Translations under genes and position numbers: made by a program | Notes under the pieces: model-generated | What the model saw: only the letters and a program-made list of their open reading frames with translations | The model's database searches: none | Told to the model about the DNA's origin: nothing | Shown here: piece by piece, positions 1 to 7,451 of the stretch | How positions within the stretch are numbered: the first letter of the stretch is position 1 | Layout: each line of letters begins with the position of its first letter | Source of the DNA: Psychrobacillus sp042885655 | GTDB taxonomy: Bacteria > Bacillota > Bacilli > Bacillales_A > Planococcaceae | Reading direction: 5' to 3' | Assembly: GCF_042885655.1 (NCBI RefSeq) | Contig: NZ_JBHVRO010000004.1 | Coordinates: forward strand, 1-64,000 | Length of the DNA stretch: 64,000 nucleotides

Positions 1-71
1 ACGGAAGTTAAGCTCTTCATCGCCGATGGTAGTTGGGGGTTTCCCCCTGTGAGAGTAGGACGTCGCTAGGC
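1..71 (+). rRNA. rrf: 5S ribosomal RNA, 3' part
   Basis: The window opens inside a 5S rRNA gene. The sequence matches the conserved Bacillus 5S 3' half: the segment leading to ATGGTAGTTGGGG, then GAGAGTAGGACGTCGCTAGGC at the end. The 5' part lies before the window. It is followed at once by a rho-independent terminator and then by a tRNA cluster, the usual layout at the end of a Bacillales rrn operon. Confidence 0.95.
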
Positions 72-80
72 ACTAGAGAA

Positions 81-114
81 AGTCGTTACCGAGTATTCGG
101 TAGCGGCTTTTTTG
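81..114 (+). terminator. rho-independent terminator of the rrn operon
   Basis: A G/C-rich stem (GTCGTTACCG with CGGTAGCGGC, 6-nt loop) is followed by a run of six T. It lies 10 bases past the 5S end. Confidence 0.85.
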
Positions 115-119
115 ATGCA

Positions 120-598
120 TATAATTATCTTGTTTTAACTAAATTGGACTAATTTTGGAATTTACAGCTGTTTTATGGATTTATCTCATATAGAGTCAAC
201 TCCATATTGTGAGATTTAGTCTCGCTTCTAATTAAAATGGTCTCGGATTTGACCAAATTAGTCTCGGTTAGAGTATGGTTGGTCTCGTTCTGCCGCTTTC
301 TAACTGTTTATGGATAATAATTCAAGGTCATATTTTGAATTTAGACAGCTTAAACTCTATATTGTAAGATTTAGTCTCTCTTAGACTATGGATGCTCGTT
401 TTACCGCTTTCTAACTTTTTATGGATAAATTCAAGGGAATCTTCTGTATAGAAACTACTTTATAAATCCTCGTCATATTATCTCAATGATCTAATATCAT
501 TTATTGCCTAGGAAATTATTTGAAGTTACCAGTTTTCTTCTCTATAGTTAAAGTACAAAAATCTTCTATAAAATTTTAGAGAAATTGTTAAAATAAAC
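120..598. repeat. gene-free AT-rich spacer with an imperfect direct repeat
   Basis: I see no credible gene between the rrn terminator and the tRNA promoter. Two blocks, about 200-317 and 356-427, share a degenerate pattern. Both contain GAGATTTAGTCTCGCTT-like text (202-229 and 356-382), and both end in CCGCTTTCTAACTNTTTATGGATAA (293-317 and 403-427). The word GGTCTCG also recurs between 239 and 290. This looks like a decayed tandem duplication. No function can be assigned. Confidence 0.5.
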
Positions 599-626
599 TT
601 GAAATTAAAAAAAGAGTTGTTATAAT
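599..626 (+). promoter_or_regulatory. sigma-A promoter of the tRNA cluster
   Basis: TTGAAA (599-604) and TATAAT (621-626) are separated by 16 bp, with an extended -10 TG at 618-619. The predicted start site is about 20 bases before tRNA-Asn. The -10 is perfect consensus. Confidence 0.75.
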
Positions 627-655
627 TATATTTGTACTTTAATTAAACATATCGT

Positions 656-730
656 TCCGAAGTAGCTCAGTGGTAGAGCAATCGGCTGTTAACCGATTGG
701 TCGTAGGTTCGAGTCCTACCTTCGGAGCCA
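656..730 (+). tRNA. tRNA-Asn (GTT)
   Basis: A full cloverleaf is visible: acceptor TCCGAAG with CTTCGGA, D-arm GCTCAGTGGTAGAGC, anticodon loop CTGTTAA (GTT) and T-arm GGTTCGAGTCC. CCA is encoded. It is the first gene of the cluster. Confidence 0.97.
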
Positions 731-743
731 TTTTTTTGTCTTC

Positions 744-816
744 GCTTCCATAGCTCAGTAGGTAGAGTGCTTCCATGGTAAGGAAGAGGTCACCGGTTCA
801 AATCCGGTTGGAAGCT
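744..816 (+). tRNA. tRNA-Thr (GGT)
   Basis: The acceptor stem GCTTCCA pairs with TGGAAGC. The anticodon stem CTTCC/GGAAG encloses loop ATGGTAA, giving GGT. The T-loop is GGTTCAAATCC. CCA is not encoded and must be added after transcription. Confidence 0.95.
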
Positions 817-984
817 TACATATTAAGTAGGGAACGTTCATAAAAAGAACTACTTGTCTTAGTAGGCTAAATATGTTATTATTATTCTTGTCCGGTTTTA
901 CTGGAGAAGTAAGCAAGTCAAGGAAACAACTAAGCGAAATAAGTTGACGCAGAAATGCGCTGCTTATCGTGATTTTATAACCCA

Positions 985-1060
985 GGAGGATTAGCTCAGC
1001 TGGGAGAGCATCTGCCTTACAAGCAGAGGGTCGGCGGTTCGAGCCCGTCATCCTCCACCA
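985..1060 (+). tRNA. tRNA-Val (TAC)
   Basis: The acceptor stem GGAGGAT pairs with ATCCTCC. The anticodon loop CTTACAA gives TAC. The T-loop is GGTTCGAGCCC and CCA is encoded. A 168-base spacer with no obvious gene separates it from tRNA-Thr, longer than the other spacers in the cluster. Confidence 0.96.
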
Positions 1061-1081
1061 TTTATTTTCATACTTAGCTTT

Positions 1082-1165
1082 GGAGGGGTAGTGAAGTGGC
1101 TAAACACGACGGACTGTAAATCCGTTCCTTAGGGTTCGGCGGTTCGAATCCGCCCCCCTCCACCA
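1082..1165 (+). tRNA. tRNA-Tyr (GTA)
   Basis: This is a class II tRNA of 84 nt with a long variable arm. The acceptor stem starts GGAGGGG and ends CCCCTCC. The anticodon loop CTGTAAA gives GTA. CCA is encoded. Confidence 0.96.
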
Positions 1166-1171
1166 TTTTAT

Positions 1172-1246
1172 TGGGGTATAGCCAAGCGGTAAGGCAACGG
1201 ATTTTGATTCCGTCATGCCCTGGTTCGAATCCAGGTACCCCAGCCA
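1172..1246 (+). tRNA. tRNA-Gln (TTG)
   Basis: The acceptor stem TGGGGTA pairs with TACCCCA. The anticodon loop TTTTGAT gives TTG. The T-loop is GGTTCGAATCC. Encoded CCA follows discriminator G. Confidence 0.96.
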
Positions 1247-1275
1247 TAACCGTTCATAAAAATAAAACTTATTAA

Positions 1276-1348
1276 GGGGCCTTAGCTCAGCTGGGAGAGC
1301 GCCTGCCTTGCACGCAGGAGGTCAGCGGTTCGATCCCGCTAGGCTCCA
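1276..1348 (+). tRNA. tRNA-Ala (TGC)
   Basis: The acceptor stem GGGGCCT pairs with AGGCTCC, including one G-T pair. The anticodon loop CTTGCAC gives TGC. CCA is not encoded. It is the last tRNA before the terminator. Confidence 0.96.
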
Positions 1349-1360
1349 TAAAATATATAA

Positions 1361-1395
1361 AAGGGTATTCCAATTAGATTGGAATACCCTTTTTT
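1361..1395. terminator. bidirectional terminator between the tRNA cluster and the phosphatase gene
   Basis: The perfect inverted repeat AAGGGTATTCCAA / TTGGAATACCCTT has T-runs on both strands. It can end the tRNA transcript on + and the phosphatase transcript on -. Confidence 0.85.
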
Positions 1396-1404
1396 CGTTG
1401 TAAA

Positions 1405-1950
1405 TTACTTTTCCCACACACGCTCGATTGAACAAGTGTTATTGGTAAACTGCAATAAAAACACATCAGGGTTTCTTAAAGATTTCCATAGCTCAAAGCC
1501 AAAATTATTATCGTAATACTTCAATAGTAAAGACATGATATTTCCGTGTGTTACGATTATTGTATTTTCCAAATCACTAGTTAAGATCTCGTTTATTACT
1601 TCTAATATTCGTTTCTGTGCTTCCACACTTGATTCTCCGCCTTTTAGTTTTAACTCCATATTGCTAAATGTCTCATTCAATTTATCGAGCCAATCTGGCA
1701 TCGACAAGGAGCTTAGTACTCGTTCTGCTAGTCGATCATCAATTTGAACATCTACACTTTTGCTCTTTGCAAAAGGTTCAATAGATTCGAGTGCACGTAA
1801 AAAAGGACTAGATATAATACGGTCAGCTTTGATGTTACTTAAGAATTCAGCAAGCAGAACAGCTTGGTTATATCCTCTCTCAGTAAGGGACGCATTGGCT
1901 TCTTGTCCTTCTGCTTGGCAATGTCTAATTATATATATATGTTTCTTCAT
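1405..1950 (-). CDS. histidine phosphatase family protein
   Basis: The 181-aa protein belongs to the histidine phosphatase (phosphoglycerate mutase-like) superfamily. The N-terminal motif RHCQAEG (residues about 9-15) is the RHG signature carrying the phospho-accepting His, and THGNIMS (about 134-140) carries the second catalytic His. The length fits the small single-domain phosphatases. It has no signal peptide and is cytosolic. The gene lies 26 bp downstream of the citR-like regulator on the same strand, so the two may be co-transcribed. The substrate cannot be told from sequence; phosphoglycerate mutase, sugar phosphatase and alpha-ribazole phosphatase are all possible. Confidence 0.88.
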   Translation of the reverse strand: MKKHIYIIRHCQAEGQEANASLTERGYNQAVLLAEFLSNIKADRIISSPFLRALESIEPFAKSKSVDVQIDDRLAERVLSSLSMPDWLDKLNETFSNMELKLKGGESSVEAQKRILEVINEILTSDLENTIIVTHGNIMSLLLKYYDNNFGFELWKSLRNPDVFLLQFTNNTCSIERVWEK

Positions 1951-1976
1951 CTCTTTACCCCCTAATTCTAAAATTA

Positions 1977-2858
1977 TTAGCCAAAATAGTATTGGGAAAT
2001 CTTTTTAATAAATTCTTTTTCTAGTTCCCCTAATGATTCTAGTAATAGAAAAGTCTTTACTTCGGGAAGTGGGAACAAATCAAAAGGTATACTCATTACA
2101 CGCCCTTCTATAAGTTCCCTTTTCACAATGGACTTTGGGAGAAATGAGGTACCGAGACCTTCTTGAATGAATCGTTTTACTATATAGGCTTGCGTCACTT
2201 TCATCGTTTTCAAATTAAATACTTTCTTGCGGATTTGTAGAAGAAGTGGATCCCAAACGACTGGATGATGATGAGTAAATAAGTAATGGTCTTTTAAGTA
2301 GTCCTCTGCATCTAAAACTGGTCCTGATTCATCATCATAAGCATCAGTTGGAACAATAAATAAAAGTGGATCTTTATAAAGTTCGATAGATTGAATACTT
2401 TTTCTTGTTGCATCTATAGCTGAAATGCCAATATTAACTTCTCCACTATACACTAAATCTTCGATGGAACTAGATTCTGCTACTCGTATGGACACCTCAA
2501 GATATGGATGATTGTTCATGAAGGAACGCAAAATATAAGGTAAAATAGTTTCGGCCATTAAAGGAGATATAGCAATATTCCATTTGCGAGTATATCCTTC
2601 TGTGAAAGCATGTAGACGATTCACACTTACCTCAAAGCCTTTAGTAAGTTGTTTAGCTTCTATATAAAACATTTTACCTGCTTCGGTTAAGTGCACTCGT
2701 TTATTAGTTCGTTCAAAGAGAGAAACTCCAAGATACTCTTCCAATAATTTTATATGGACAGTAACACTTGGCTGTGACATTAACAGTTTTTCAGATGCTT
2801 TTCTAAAATTATTAGTTTCGGCAGCAACTATAAAGGTTTTCAACCATTGATATTCCAA
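1977..2858 (-). CDS. citR: LysR-family regulator, probable CitR
   Basis: The 293-aa protein has an N-terminal LysR winged helix-turn-helix (about residues 1-60, including FRKASEKLLMSQPSVTVHIK) and a C-terminal periplasmic-binding-like effector domain. It is divergent from a minor-type citrate synthase, the same arrangement as B. subtilis citR-citA, where CitR represses citA. The shared 105-bp intergenic region holds a LysR-type T-N11-A palindrome. The CitR identity rests on this gene context and family membership; the effector is not visible. Confidence 0.82.
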   Translation of the reverse strand: MEYQWLKTFIVAAETNNFRKASEKLLMSQPSVTVHIKLLEEYLGVSLFERTNKRVHLTEAGKMFYIEAKQLTKGFEVSVNRLHAFTEGYTRKWNIAISPLMAETILPYILRSFMNNHPYLEVSIRVAESSSIEDLVYSGEVNIGISAIDATRKSIQSIELYKDPLLFIVPTDAYDDESGPVLDAEDYLKDHYLFTHHHPVVWDPLLLQIRKKVFNLKTMKVTQAYIVKRFIQEGLGTSFLPKSIVKRELIEGRVMSIPFDLFPLPEVKTFLLLESLGELEKEFIKKISQYYFG

Positions 2859-2874
2859 TAAAATTCTCCTCCTA

Positions 2875-2889
2875 ATTAAAGATTTTAAT
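2875..2889. promoter_or_regulatory. candidate CitR (LysR-type) operator
   Basis: ATTAAA-GAT-TTTAAT is a perfect palindrome with T-N11-A geometry. It lies just upstream of the citR start within the citR/citA divergent region. A second A/T-rich partial palindrome lies at about 2899-2927. Binding by CitR is inferred. Confidence 0.4.
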
Positions 2890-2963
2890 CAACTTAATAT
2901 ATATTATTTAATTTTAATAATTATATATCTTTCATATACTAAAGAAAAGAAAGGGGAATTACT

Positions 2964-4055
2964 ATGTTTCAAAAAGGATTAAAGGGTATTGTTGCGGTGC
3001 AAACAAAAATTAGTTTAGTAGACGGAGAAAATGGAGTACTAAGATATCGAGGTACCGACGTGAAGGAACTAATACCGGATTATTCATTCGAACAAATAGC
3101 ATATTTTTTGTTGTACGACAAGCTACCAACAGATGAGGAACTTCACCAGTTTAATATAAAGCTAAAAGAGGGAAGAAGTCTCCCTATACATGTTCAAAAT
3201 ATTATAGATGCACTTCCGACGACAGTCTCTATTATGGACGTAATGAGAACAGCAATTTCCGCTTTTGCTACTACGGAATTTTTGCAAATGCAAATGATGG
3301 AGCAGGCAATCGTCCTCACAGGTGCTCTTCCAGTCGTTGTAGCGAGGCACTATAGAAAGAAACTTGGACTAGCAATAATAGAAACAAAAGATGACTTCTC
3401 GCATACAGAGAATTATTTGTGGTTGTTGAATGGTATTAAGCCGACTTCAACGCAAGTGGAGGCATTGGAAACGTATTTAAAATTGACAATGGAACATGGG
3501 TTAAACGCTTCTACGTTTGCAGCGAGAGTTACCGTATCCACCGAATCGGATTTACCAGCAGCAATCACGTCTGCAATTGGAACGATGAAAGGACCCTTAC
3601 ATGGAGGTGCACCATCCGGAGTGTTAAATTTGCTGGAAGAAATAAAAGATGAATCAAGAATTCAACCAGTCATAGAAGAAAAAATTAAAAACGGAGAAAA
3701 GGTGATGGGATTCGGTCATCGTATATACAAAACGGAGGATCCTAGATCGATTTTATTAAGAGAAGCGTGTTTACGTTTACAAGGCTCAGATTCCTGGTTA
3801 GATTTGGCAACCAAAGCCGAAAAAGAAATCACAGTGCTTTTAGAAAAGTACAAACCTGGTAGAAAACTATATACGAATGTGGAGTTTTACGCTGCAGCAA
3901 TTATGCGTTCAATCGATATGCCAGCAGTTTTATTTACACCAACGTTTAGTGTGGCACGTATCGTAGGATGGAGTGCACATGTGATAGAGCAAGTGGATGA
4001 TCAGGCTATGTTCCGTCCACAGTCAGTTTACCTAGGTGAGATTAAAAGAAAATAA
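2964..4055 (+). CDS. citA: citrate synthase (minor, CitA type)
   Basis: The 363-aa enzyme condenses acetyl-CoA and oxaloacetate to citrate. The citrate synthase motifs KGPLHGGAPSG (about 212-222) and GFGHRIYKTEDPR (about 251-263) carry the two active-site His residues. The C-terminal block TNVEFYAAAIM has Glu (about 307) where most citrate synthases have the catalytic Asp (NVDFY); as I recall, B. subtilis CitA has the same Glu, which supports CitA rather than CitZ. The length matches CitA (366 aa). Start ATG 2964 has the RBS AAAGGGGAA. Expression is probably controlled by the divergent CitR-like gene. Confidence 0.92.
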   Translation: MFQKGLKGIVAVQTKISLVDGENGVLRYRGTDVKELIPDYSFEQIAYFLLYDKLPTDEELHQFNIKLKEGRSLPIHVQNIIDALPTTVSIMDVMRTAISAFATTEFLQMQMMEQAIVLTGALPVVVARHYRKKLGLAIIETKDDFSHTENYLWLLNGIKPTSTQVEALETYLKLTMEHGLNASTFAARVTVSTESDLPAAITSAIGTMKGPLHGGAPSGVLNLLEEIKDESRIQPVIEEKIKNGEKVMGFGHRIYKTEDPRSILLREACLRLQGSDSWLDLATKAEKEITVLLEKYKPGRKLYTNVEFYAAAIMRSIDMPAVLFTPTFSVARIVGWSAHVIEQVDDQAMFRPQSVYLGEIKRK

Positions 4056-4061
4056 TGCTTT

Positions 4062-4110
4062 CCAACACCTATATCTTTCTATTATGATATAGAAAAAAGT
4101 GAGGTGTTGG
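4062..4110 (+). promoter_or_regulatory. stem-loop overlapping the RBS of the GNAT gene
   Basis: A perfect 9-bp outer stem (CCAACACCT 4062-4070 with AGGTGTTGG 4102-4110) encloses an inner stem TTTCTAT/ATAGAAA. The right arm contains the Shine-Dalgarno GAGGTG of the next gene. There is no T-run, so this is not a typical terminator of citA. It could mask the RBS. Confidence 0.5.
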
Positions 4111-4113
4111 AAT

Positions 4114-4695
4114 TTGGCAGAAATAATTGTATTTGGCGATTTAACACTACGCCCATTAGAAGAATCGGATATTCAACGGTTGTGGGAGCTTTACGATCCA
4201 AAGATTTTTGAATTTATGCTAAATAAAATAGAGAACTATGAACAGTTGGACCAATGGCTTCAAGCTGGAATAGAACAAATGAATATCGCCAAAACCGCTC
4301 TCACTTTCGTAATCGAGCATACAGAAACAAAAGAAATTATAGGGACAACAAGAATTTATGGCATCGATACGGTAAATTATACGTGTGAAATAGGATCCAC
4401 GTTCTATGGGAAAAAGTTTCAGCGAACACATGTGAATACTACGTGCAAATATTTACTATTAAAACACGCCTTTGAAAACCTTGGAATGATACGTGTCCAA
4501 TTTAGAACAGACGAGTTAAACGTAAATTCACAACGAGCAATTGAACGTATAGGTGGAATAAAAGAAGGCGTTTTACGAAATGAGCGCATACGTTCAAATG
4601 GAACTGTTAGGAATGCAGTAGTCTATTCAATCATTGCAAGTGAATGGAAAGAAGTAAAAAATAACCTCGTTCAGCTTATGAATAAATATTCATAA
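4114..4695 (+). CDS. GNAT-family N-acetyltransferase (RimJ/RimL type)
   Basis: The 193-aa protein has the GNAT fold of the RimJ/RimL group: LRPLEESDIQRLWEL near the N-terminus, the acetyl-CoA-binding strand region with TRIYGIDTVNYTCEIGSTF, and the C-terminal NVNSQRAIERIGGIKEGVLR typical of this group. I chose TTG 4114 (MAEIIVFGD) because GAGGTG lies 7 bases upstream. The in-frame GTG at 4099 overlaps that RBS and has none of its own. The acceptor (protein N-terminus, antibiotic or other amine) cannot be told. A large stem-loop covers the RBS. Confidence 0.85.
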   Translation: MAEIIVFGDLTLRPLEESDIQRLWELYDPKIFEFMLNKIENYEQLDQWLQAGIEQMNIAKTALTFVIEHTETKEIIGTTRIYGIDTVNYTCEIGSTFYGKKFQRTHVNTTCKYLLLKHAFENLGMIRVQFRTDELNVNSQRAIERIGGIKEGVLRNERIRSNGTVRNAVVYSIIASEWKEVKNNLVQLMNKYS

Positions 4696-4719
4696 TTTTG
4701 TTAGGTTGAGCCAACTGCC

Positions 4720-4752
4720 CTTCAGGTATTACAATAGGTGTAATAACTGAAG
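4720..4752 (+). promoter_or_regulatory. hairpin abutting the arginase RBS
   Basis: A 14-bp stem with one mismatch (4720-4733 with 4739-4752, 5-nt loop) has a right arm ending in the first bases of AGGAGG, the rocF RBS. No T-run follows it. It is either a DNA operator or an RNA element limiting rocF translation. Confidence 0.5.
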
Positions 4753-4765
4753 GAGGTATAAAATA

Positions 4766-5671
4766 ATGAATAAATTAAGTATTTCTCTAATAGGTGTACC
4801 GATGGATCTTGGACAAAATAGACGTGGTGTGGATATGGGCCCTAGTGCTATTCGTTATGCGGGGGTAGTTGAACGTATTGAAGCGCTAGGCCATTCTGTA
4901 AAAGATGAAGGCGATATTGCAATTAGCCAAACTAGAAAAGAGCAATCTCCAAATACGCATTTGCGAAACCTTGGAGATGTAATCGATGGTAGCACGAAGC
5001 TTGGAAATAAAGTACATGAAGTATTAACGGCAGGTCAATTTCCTTTAGTACTTGGTGGAGATCATAGTATTGCTATTGGAACTCTTGCAGGTTTAGCGGA
5101 TCGATATGAAAACCTTGGAGTTATTTGGTATGACGCACATGCGGATTTAAATACTGCTGAGACCTCACCTTCAGGAAACATACACGGAATGCCACTTGCA
5201 GTTAGTCTAGGTTTAGGACATAATGACTTAGTGAATATTCGTTCATACGCTCCAAAGATTAAACCAGAAAACGTCGTTATTATTGGAGCACGTTCGGTAG
5301 ATCCTGGTGAGCGTGAATTAATCAAGGAAAAAGGCATTAAAGTTTTTTCAATGCATGAAATTGACAAGCTAGGTATGACAGAAGTGATGAATCAAACGAT
5401 TGAATATTTCCGTGAGCGCGAAGTAGATGGGGTACATCTGTCTCTAGATCTTGATGGTATTGATCCGCTTTATACTCCAGGTGTTGGGACACCAGTTCCA
5501 GGGGGAATTAGCTATCGTGAAAGCCATTTAGCGATGGAAATGCTTTATTCGTCCAACTTAATCACTTCAGCAGAATTTGTGGAAGTAAATCCAATTCTAG
5601 ATGAAAAAAATAAAACAGCAGACGTTGCAGTTGCACTAATGGGCTCTTTGTTTGGGGAAAGCCTCGTTTAA
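4766..5671 (+). CDS. rocF: arginase
   Basis: The 301-aa enzyme hydrolyses arginine to ornithine and urea. It has the three arginase manganese-binding motifs: GGDHS (about 97-101), DAHADLN (about 123-129, three metal ligands) and DLDGIDP (about 226-232), plus GVGTPVPGG and the C-terminal EVNPILDEKN. The length equals the usual bacillary arginase. The RBS GGAGG precedes ATG 4766. As in B. subtilis, it lies immediately upstream of sigW. No roc operon partners are nearby. A hairpin at its RBS suggests post-transcriptional or operator control. Confidence 0.95.
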   Translation: MNKLSISLIGVPMDLGQNRRGVDMGPSAIRYAGVVERIEALGHSVKDEGDIAISQTRKEQSPNTHLRNLGDVIDGSTKLGNKVHEVLTAGQFPLVLGGDHSIAIGTLAGLADRYENLGVIWYDAHADLNTAETSPSGNIHGMPLAVSLGLGHNDLVNIRSYAPKIKPENVVIIGARSVDPGERELIKEKGIKVFSMHEIDKLGMTEVMNQTIEYFREREVDGVHLSLDLDGIDPLYTPGVGTPVPGGISYRESHLAMEMLYSSNLITSAEFVEVNPILDEKNKTADVAVALMGSLFGESLV

Positions 5672-5772
5672 TACGCTTTTCCTGCGCAAGTTGGCAGCGA
5701 ATGTAGGTTGTTTCGACTGACAAGTGTTTTCAAATCAGTCTGAGATCCGCATTATGAATATTTCTAAGATGA

Positions 5773-5803
5773 AAGCAGACACTTAAGTCTGCTTTTTCTT
5801 TTT
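5773..5803 (+). terminator. terminator after rocF
   Basis: AGCAGACACTTAAGTCTGCT forms a short perfect stem followed by TTTTCTTTTT. It separates rocF from the sigW promoter. Confidence 0.8.
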
Positions 5804-5859
5804 ATTTAATAACACAAAGAGGAAAAAATTTGGTAAAATTAAATTAATGTAAAAAAAAA

Positions 5860-5888
5860 TGAAACCTGTTGGAACCTTTACTCGTATA
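5860..5888 (+). promoter_or_regulatory. sigma-W autoregulatory promoter
   Basis: TGAAAC (5860-5865), a 17-bp spacer containing GGAACCTTT, then CGTATA (5883-5888) matches the ECF sigma-W consensus TGAAAC-N16/17-CGTA. It lies 35 bp upstream of sigW, as expected for autoregulation. Confidence 0.85.
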
Positions 5889-5923
5889 GGTAAGACAGCC
5901 GCATAGAGCGGAGGGAAATCACC

Positions 5924-6692
5924 ATGGATGCGTTAGTGAACAAACGAATAAAACAAGTGTTAAAAGGCGACAAAGACGCATTCGCGGAGATTGTGGACCT
6001 GTATCAGCATAGACTTTTTCAAGTATGCTTTCGCATGTTAGGAAATCGTCACGAGGCAGAAGACATAGCCCAAGAAGCATTTGTGCGAGCTTTTATTAAT
6101 ATTCATACGTTTGATCAAAAAAGAAAATTTTCTACTTGGCTGTATCGAATTGCGACAAACCTATGTATTGATCGTATAAGAAAAAAGAAGCCAGATTATT
6201 ATTTAGATGCTGAAGTTGCGGGTACAGAAGGACTTAATATGTNNNNNNNNNNNNNNNNNNNNNNNNNNNNNNNNNNNNNNNNNNNNNNNNNNNNNNNNNN
6301 NNNNNNNNNNNNNNNNNNNNNNNNNNNNNNNNNNNNNTCGAATTGCGACAAACCTATGTATTGATCGTATAAGAAAAAAGAAGCCAGATTATTATTTAGA
6401 TGCTGAAGTTGCGGGTACAGAAGGACTTAATATGTACTCCCAGATCGCCGCGGCAGAAGAGCTTCCAGAAGAAGAATTGATGAAACTCGAATTGCAAGAT
6501 CGCATTCAATATGAAATAAGCCGATTACCAGACAAGTACCGATCGGCAATTGTGTTGAAGTATATGGAAGAACTATCTTTACAAGATATAAGTGAGATAT
6601 TGGAATTGCCACTTGGAACAGTTAAAACTAGAATTCATAGAGGCCGAGAAGTACTTAGAAAACAGTTAAGTAAACAGCCCAACTTTTTATAG
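5924..6692 (+). CDS. sigW: RNA polymerase ECF sigma factor SigW (interrupted by an assembly gap)
   Basis: This is the ECF sigma factor of the cell-envelope and antibiotic stress regulon. Region 2 is seen in GNRHEAEDIAQEAFVRAF, and region 4 in SLQDISEILELPLGTVKTRIHRGRE. The gene is split here by a run of N (6243-6337). The 98 bases before the N-run (6145-6242) are repeated exactly after it (6338-6435). Removing one copy plus the gap (193 bp) gives 576 bp, a 191-aa protein, close to B. subtilis SigW (187 aa). Because 193 is not a multiple of 3, naive translation yields two overlapping partial proteins. The RBS is GGAGG and the start is ATG 5924. It is followed by its anti-sigma factor. Confidence 0.93.
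6145..6435. other. assembly gap with duplicated flanks
   Basis: There are 95 N at 6243-6337. The flanks 6145-6242 and 6338-6435 are identical over 98 bases. This is the signature of two overlapping contig ends scaffolded with a gap instead of being merged. It is not a biological repeat. Confidence 0.93.
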
Positions 6693-6704
6693 GAGGTAAT
6701 CACG

Positions 6705-7337
6705 ATGAATGCGTGTCCAGAGCGAATTGTTCACTATATGCATGAATATTTAGATGGTGAAATAAGCCGTGAACATGAGCTTGAGCTTAAAACTCATTTG
6801 CAGTCATGCGTCGATTGTCAGAAGCATATGCATGAGCTTAGTGATGTAGTTGCCTTCATAAAAGGAGCAGCTCATGTAAAGGTTCCGTCTAATTTTAAAA
6901 AATTAGTTATGGATAGACTTCCTAAAGAAAGATCTCATGCTGGTGTAAGTAGATGGTTGCGACGCCATCCAATTCTTACTGCAGCGGCGTTATTCTTTTT
7001 GTTAATGAGTAGTGCATTATTCACTAATTTTAATGAAGAGCAACAATTCTCTTTTACAAAACAAGAAAACGTTATTGTAGAAGGAGAAACAGTCATTGTT
7101 CCTAAAGGACAGGTCGTAAAAGGTGACCTAGTTGTAAAAAATGGCGATGTTCGAATTGATGGTGAATTGGATGGGAATCTAACCGTTATCAACGGTTCTA
7201 AATATATGGCTTCCACAGCAGTTATTACTGGTAAAACAGAAGAAATCAATGAAGTATTTGATTGGCTATGGTTTCACATAAAAGATGGAGCCAAACAGGT
7301 TGTATTATTTTTTGATAAAGAAGAAAGCGTAAAATAA
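6705..7337 (+). CDS. rsiW: anti-sigma-W factor RsiW
   Basis: The 210-aa membrane protein holds SigW inactive until regulated proteolysis. The N-terminal zinc-binding anti-sigma motif is H31-x3-C35-x2-C38 (HLQSCVDC). One membrane segment lies at about 89-108 (PILTAAALFFLLMSSALF), followed by an extracytoplasmic tail of about 100 residues containing a repetitive turn-rich stretch (GQVVKGDLVVKNGDVRIDGE). The length equals B. subtilis RsiW. It starts 12 bp after sigW with RBS AGGAGGT and shares the sigma-W promoter. In the family, the extracellular part is cut first, then RasP cleaves in the membrane. Confidence 0.92.
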   Translation: MNACPERIVHYMHEYLDGEISREHELELKTHLQSCVDCQKHMHELSDVVAFIKGAAHVKVPSNFKKLVMDRLPKERSHAGVSRWLRRHPILTAAALFFLLMSSALFTNFNEEQQFSFTKQENVIVEGETVIVPKGQVVKGDLVVKNGDVRIDGELDGNLTVINGSKYMASTAVITGKTEEINEVFDWLWFHIKDGAKQVVLFFDKEESVK

Positions 7338-7451
7338 CGAAAAGTCTATCCAAAAAATGGGTAGACTTTGTTGATTCAAGAAAGCGGAAAATTACTTATC
7401 TATGTTATACTTACATTGTATGGATTTGTGATGAAAAGTGGGGGATGCCAC

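Noticed and set aside
755..1051. Open reading frame of 98 codons on the minus strand
   Set aside because: It is antisense to tRNA genes; the translated text reflects tRNA sequence.
6145..6435. 98-bp direct repeat in sigW
   Set aside because: As a biological duplication it is rejected: the copies directly flank an N-run and merging them restores a normal gene.
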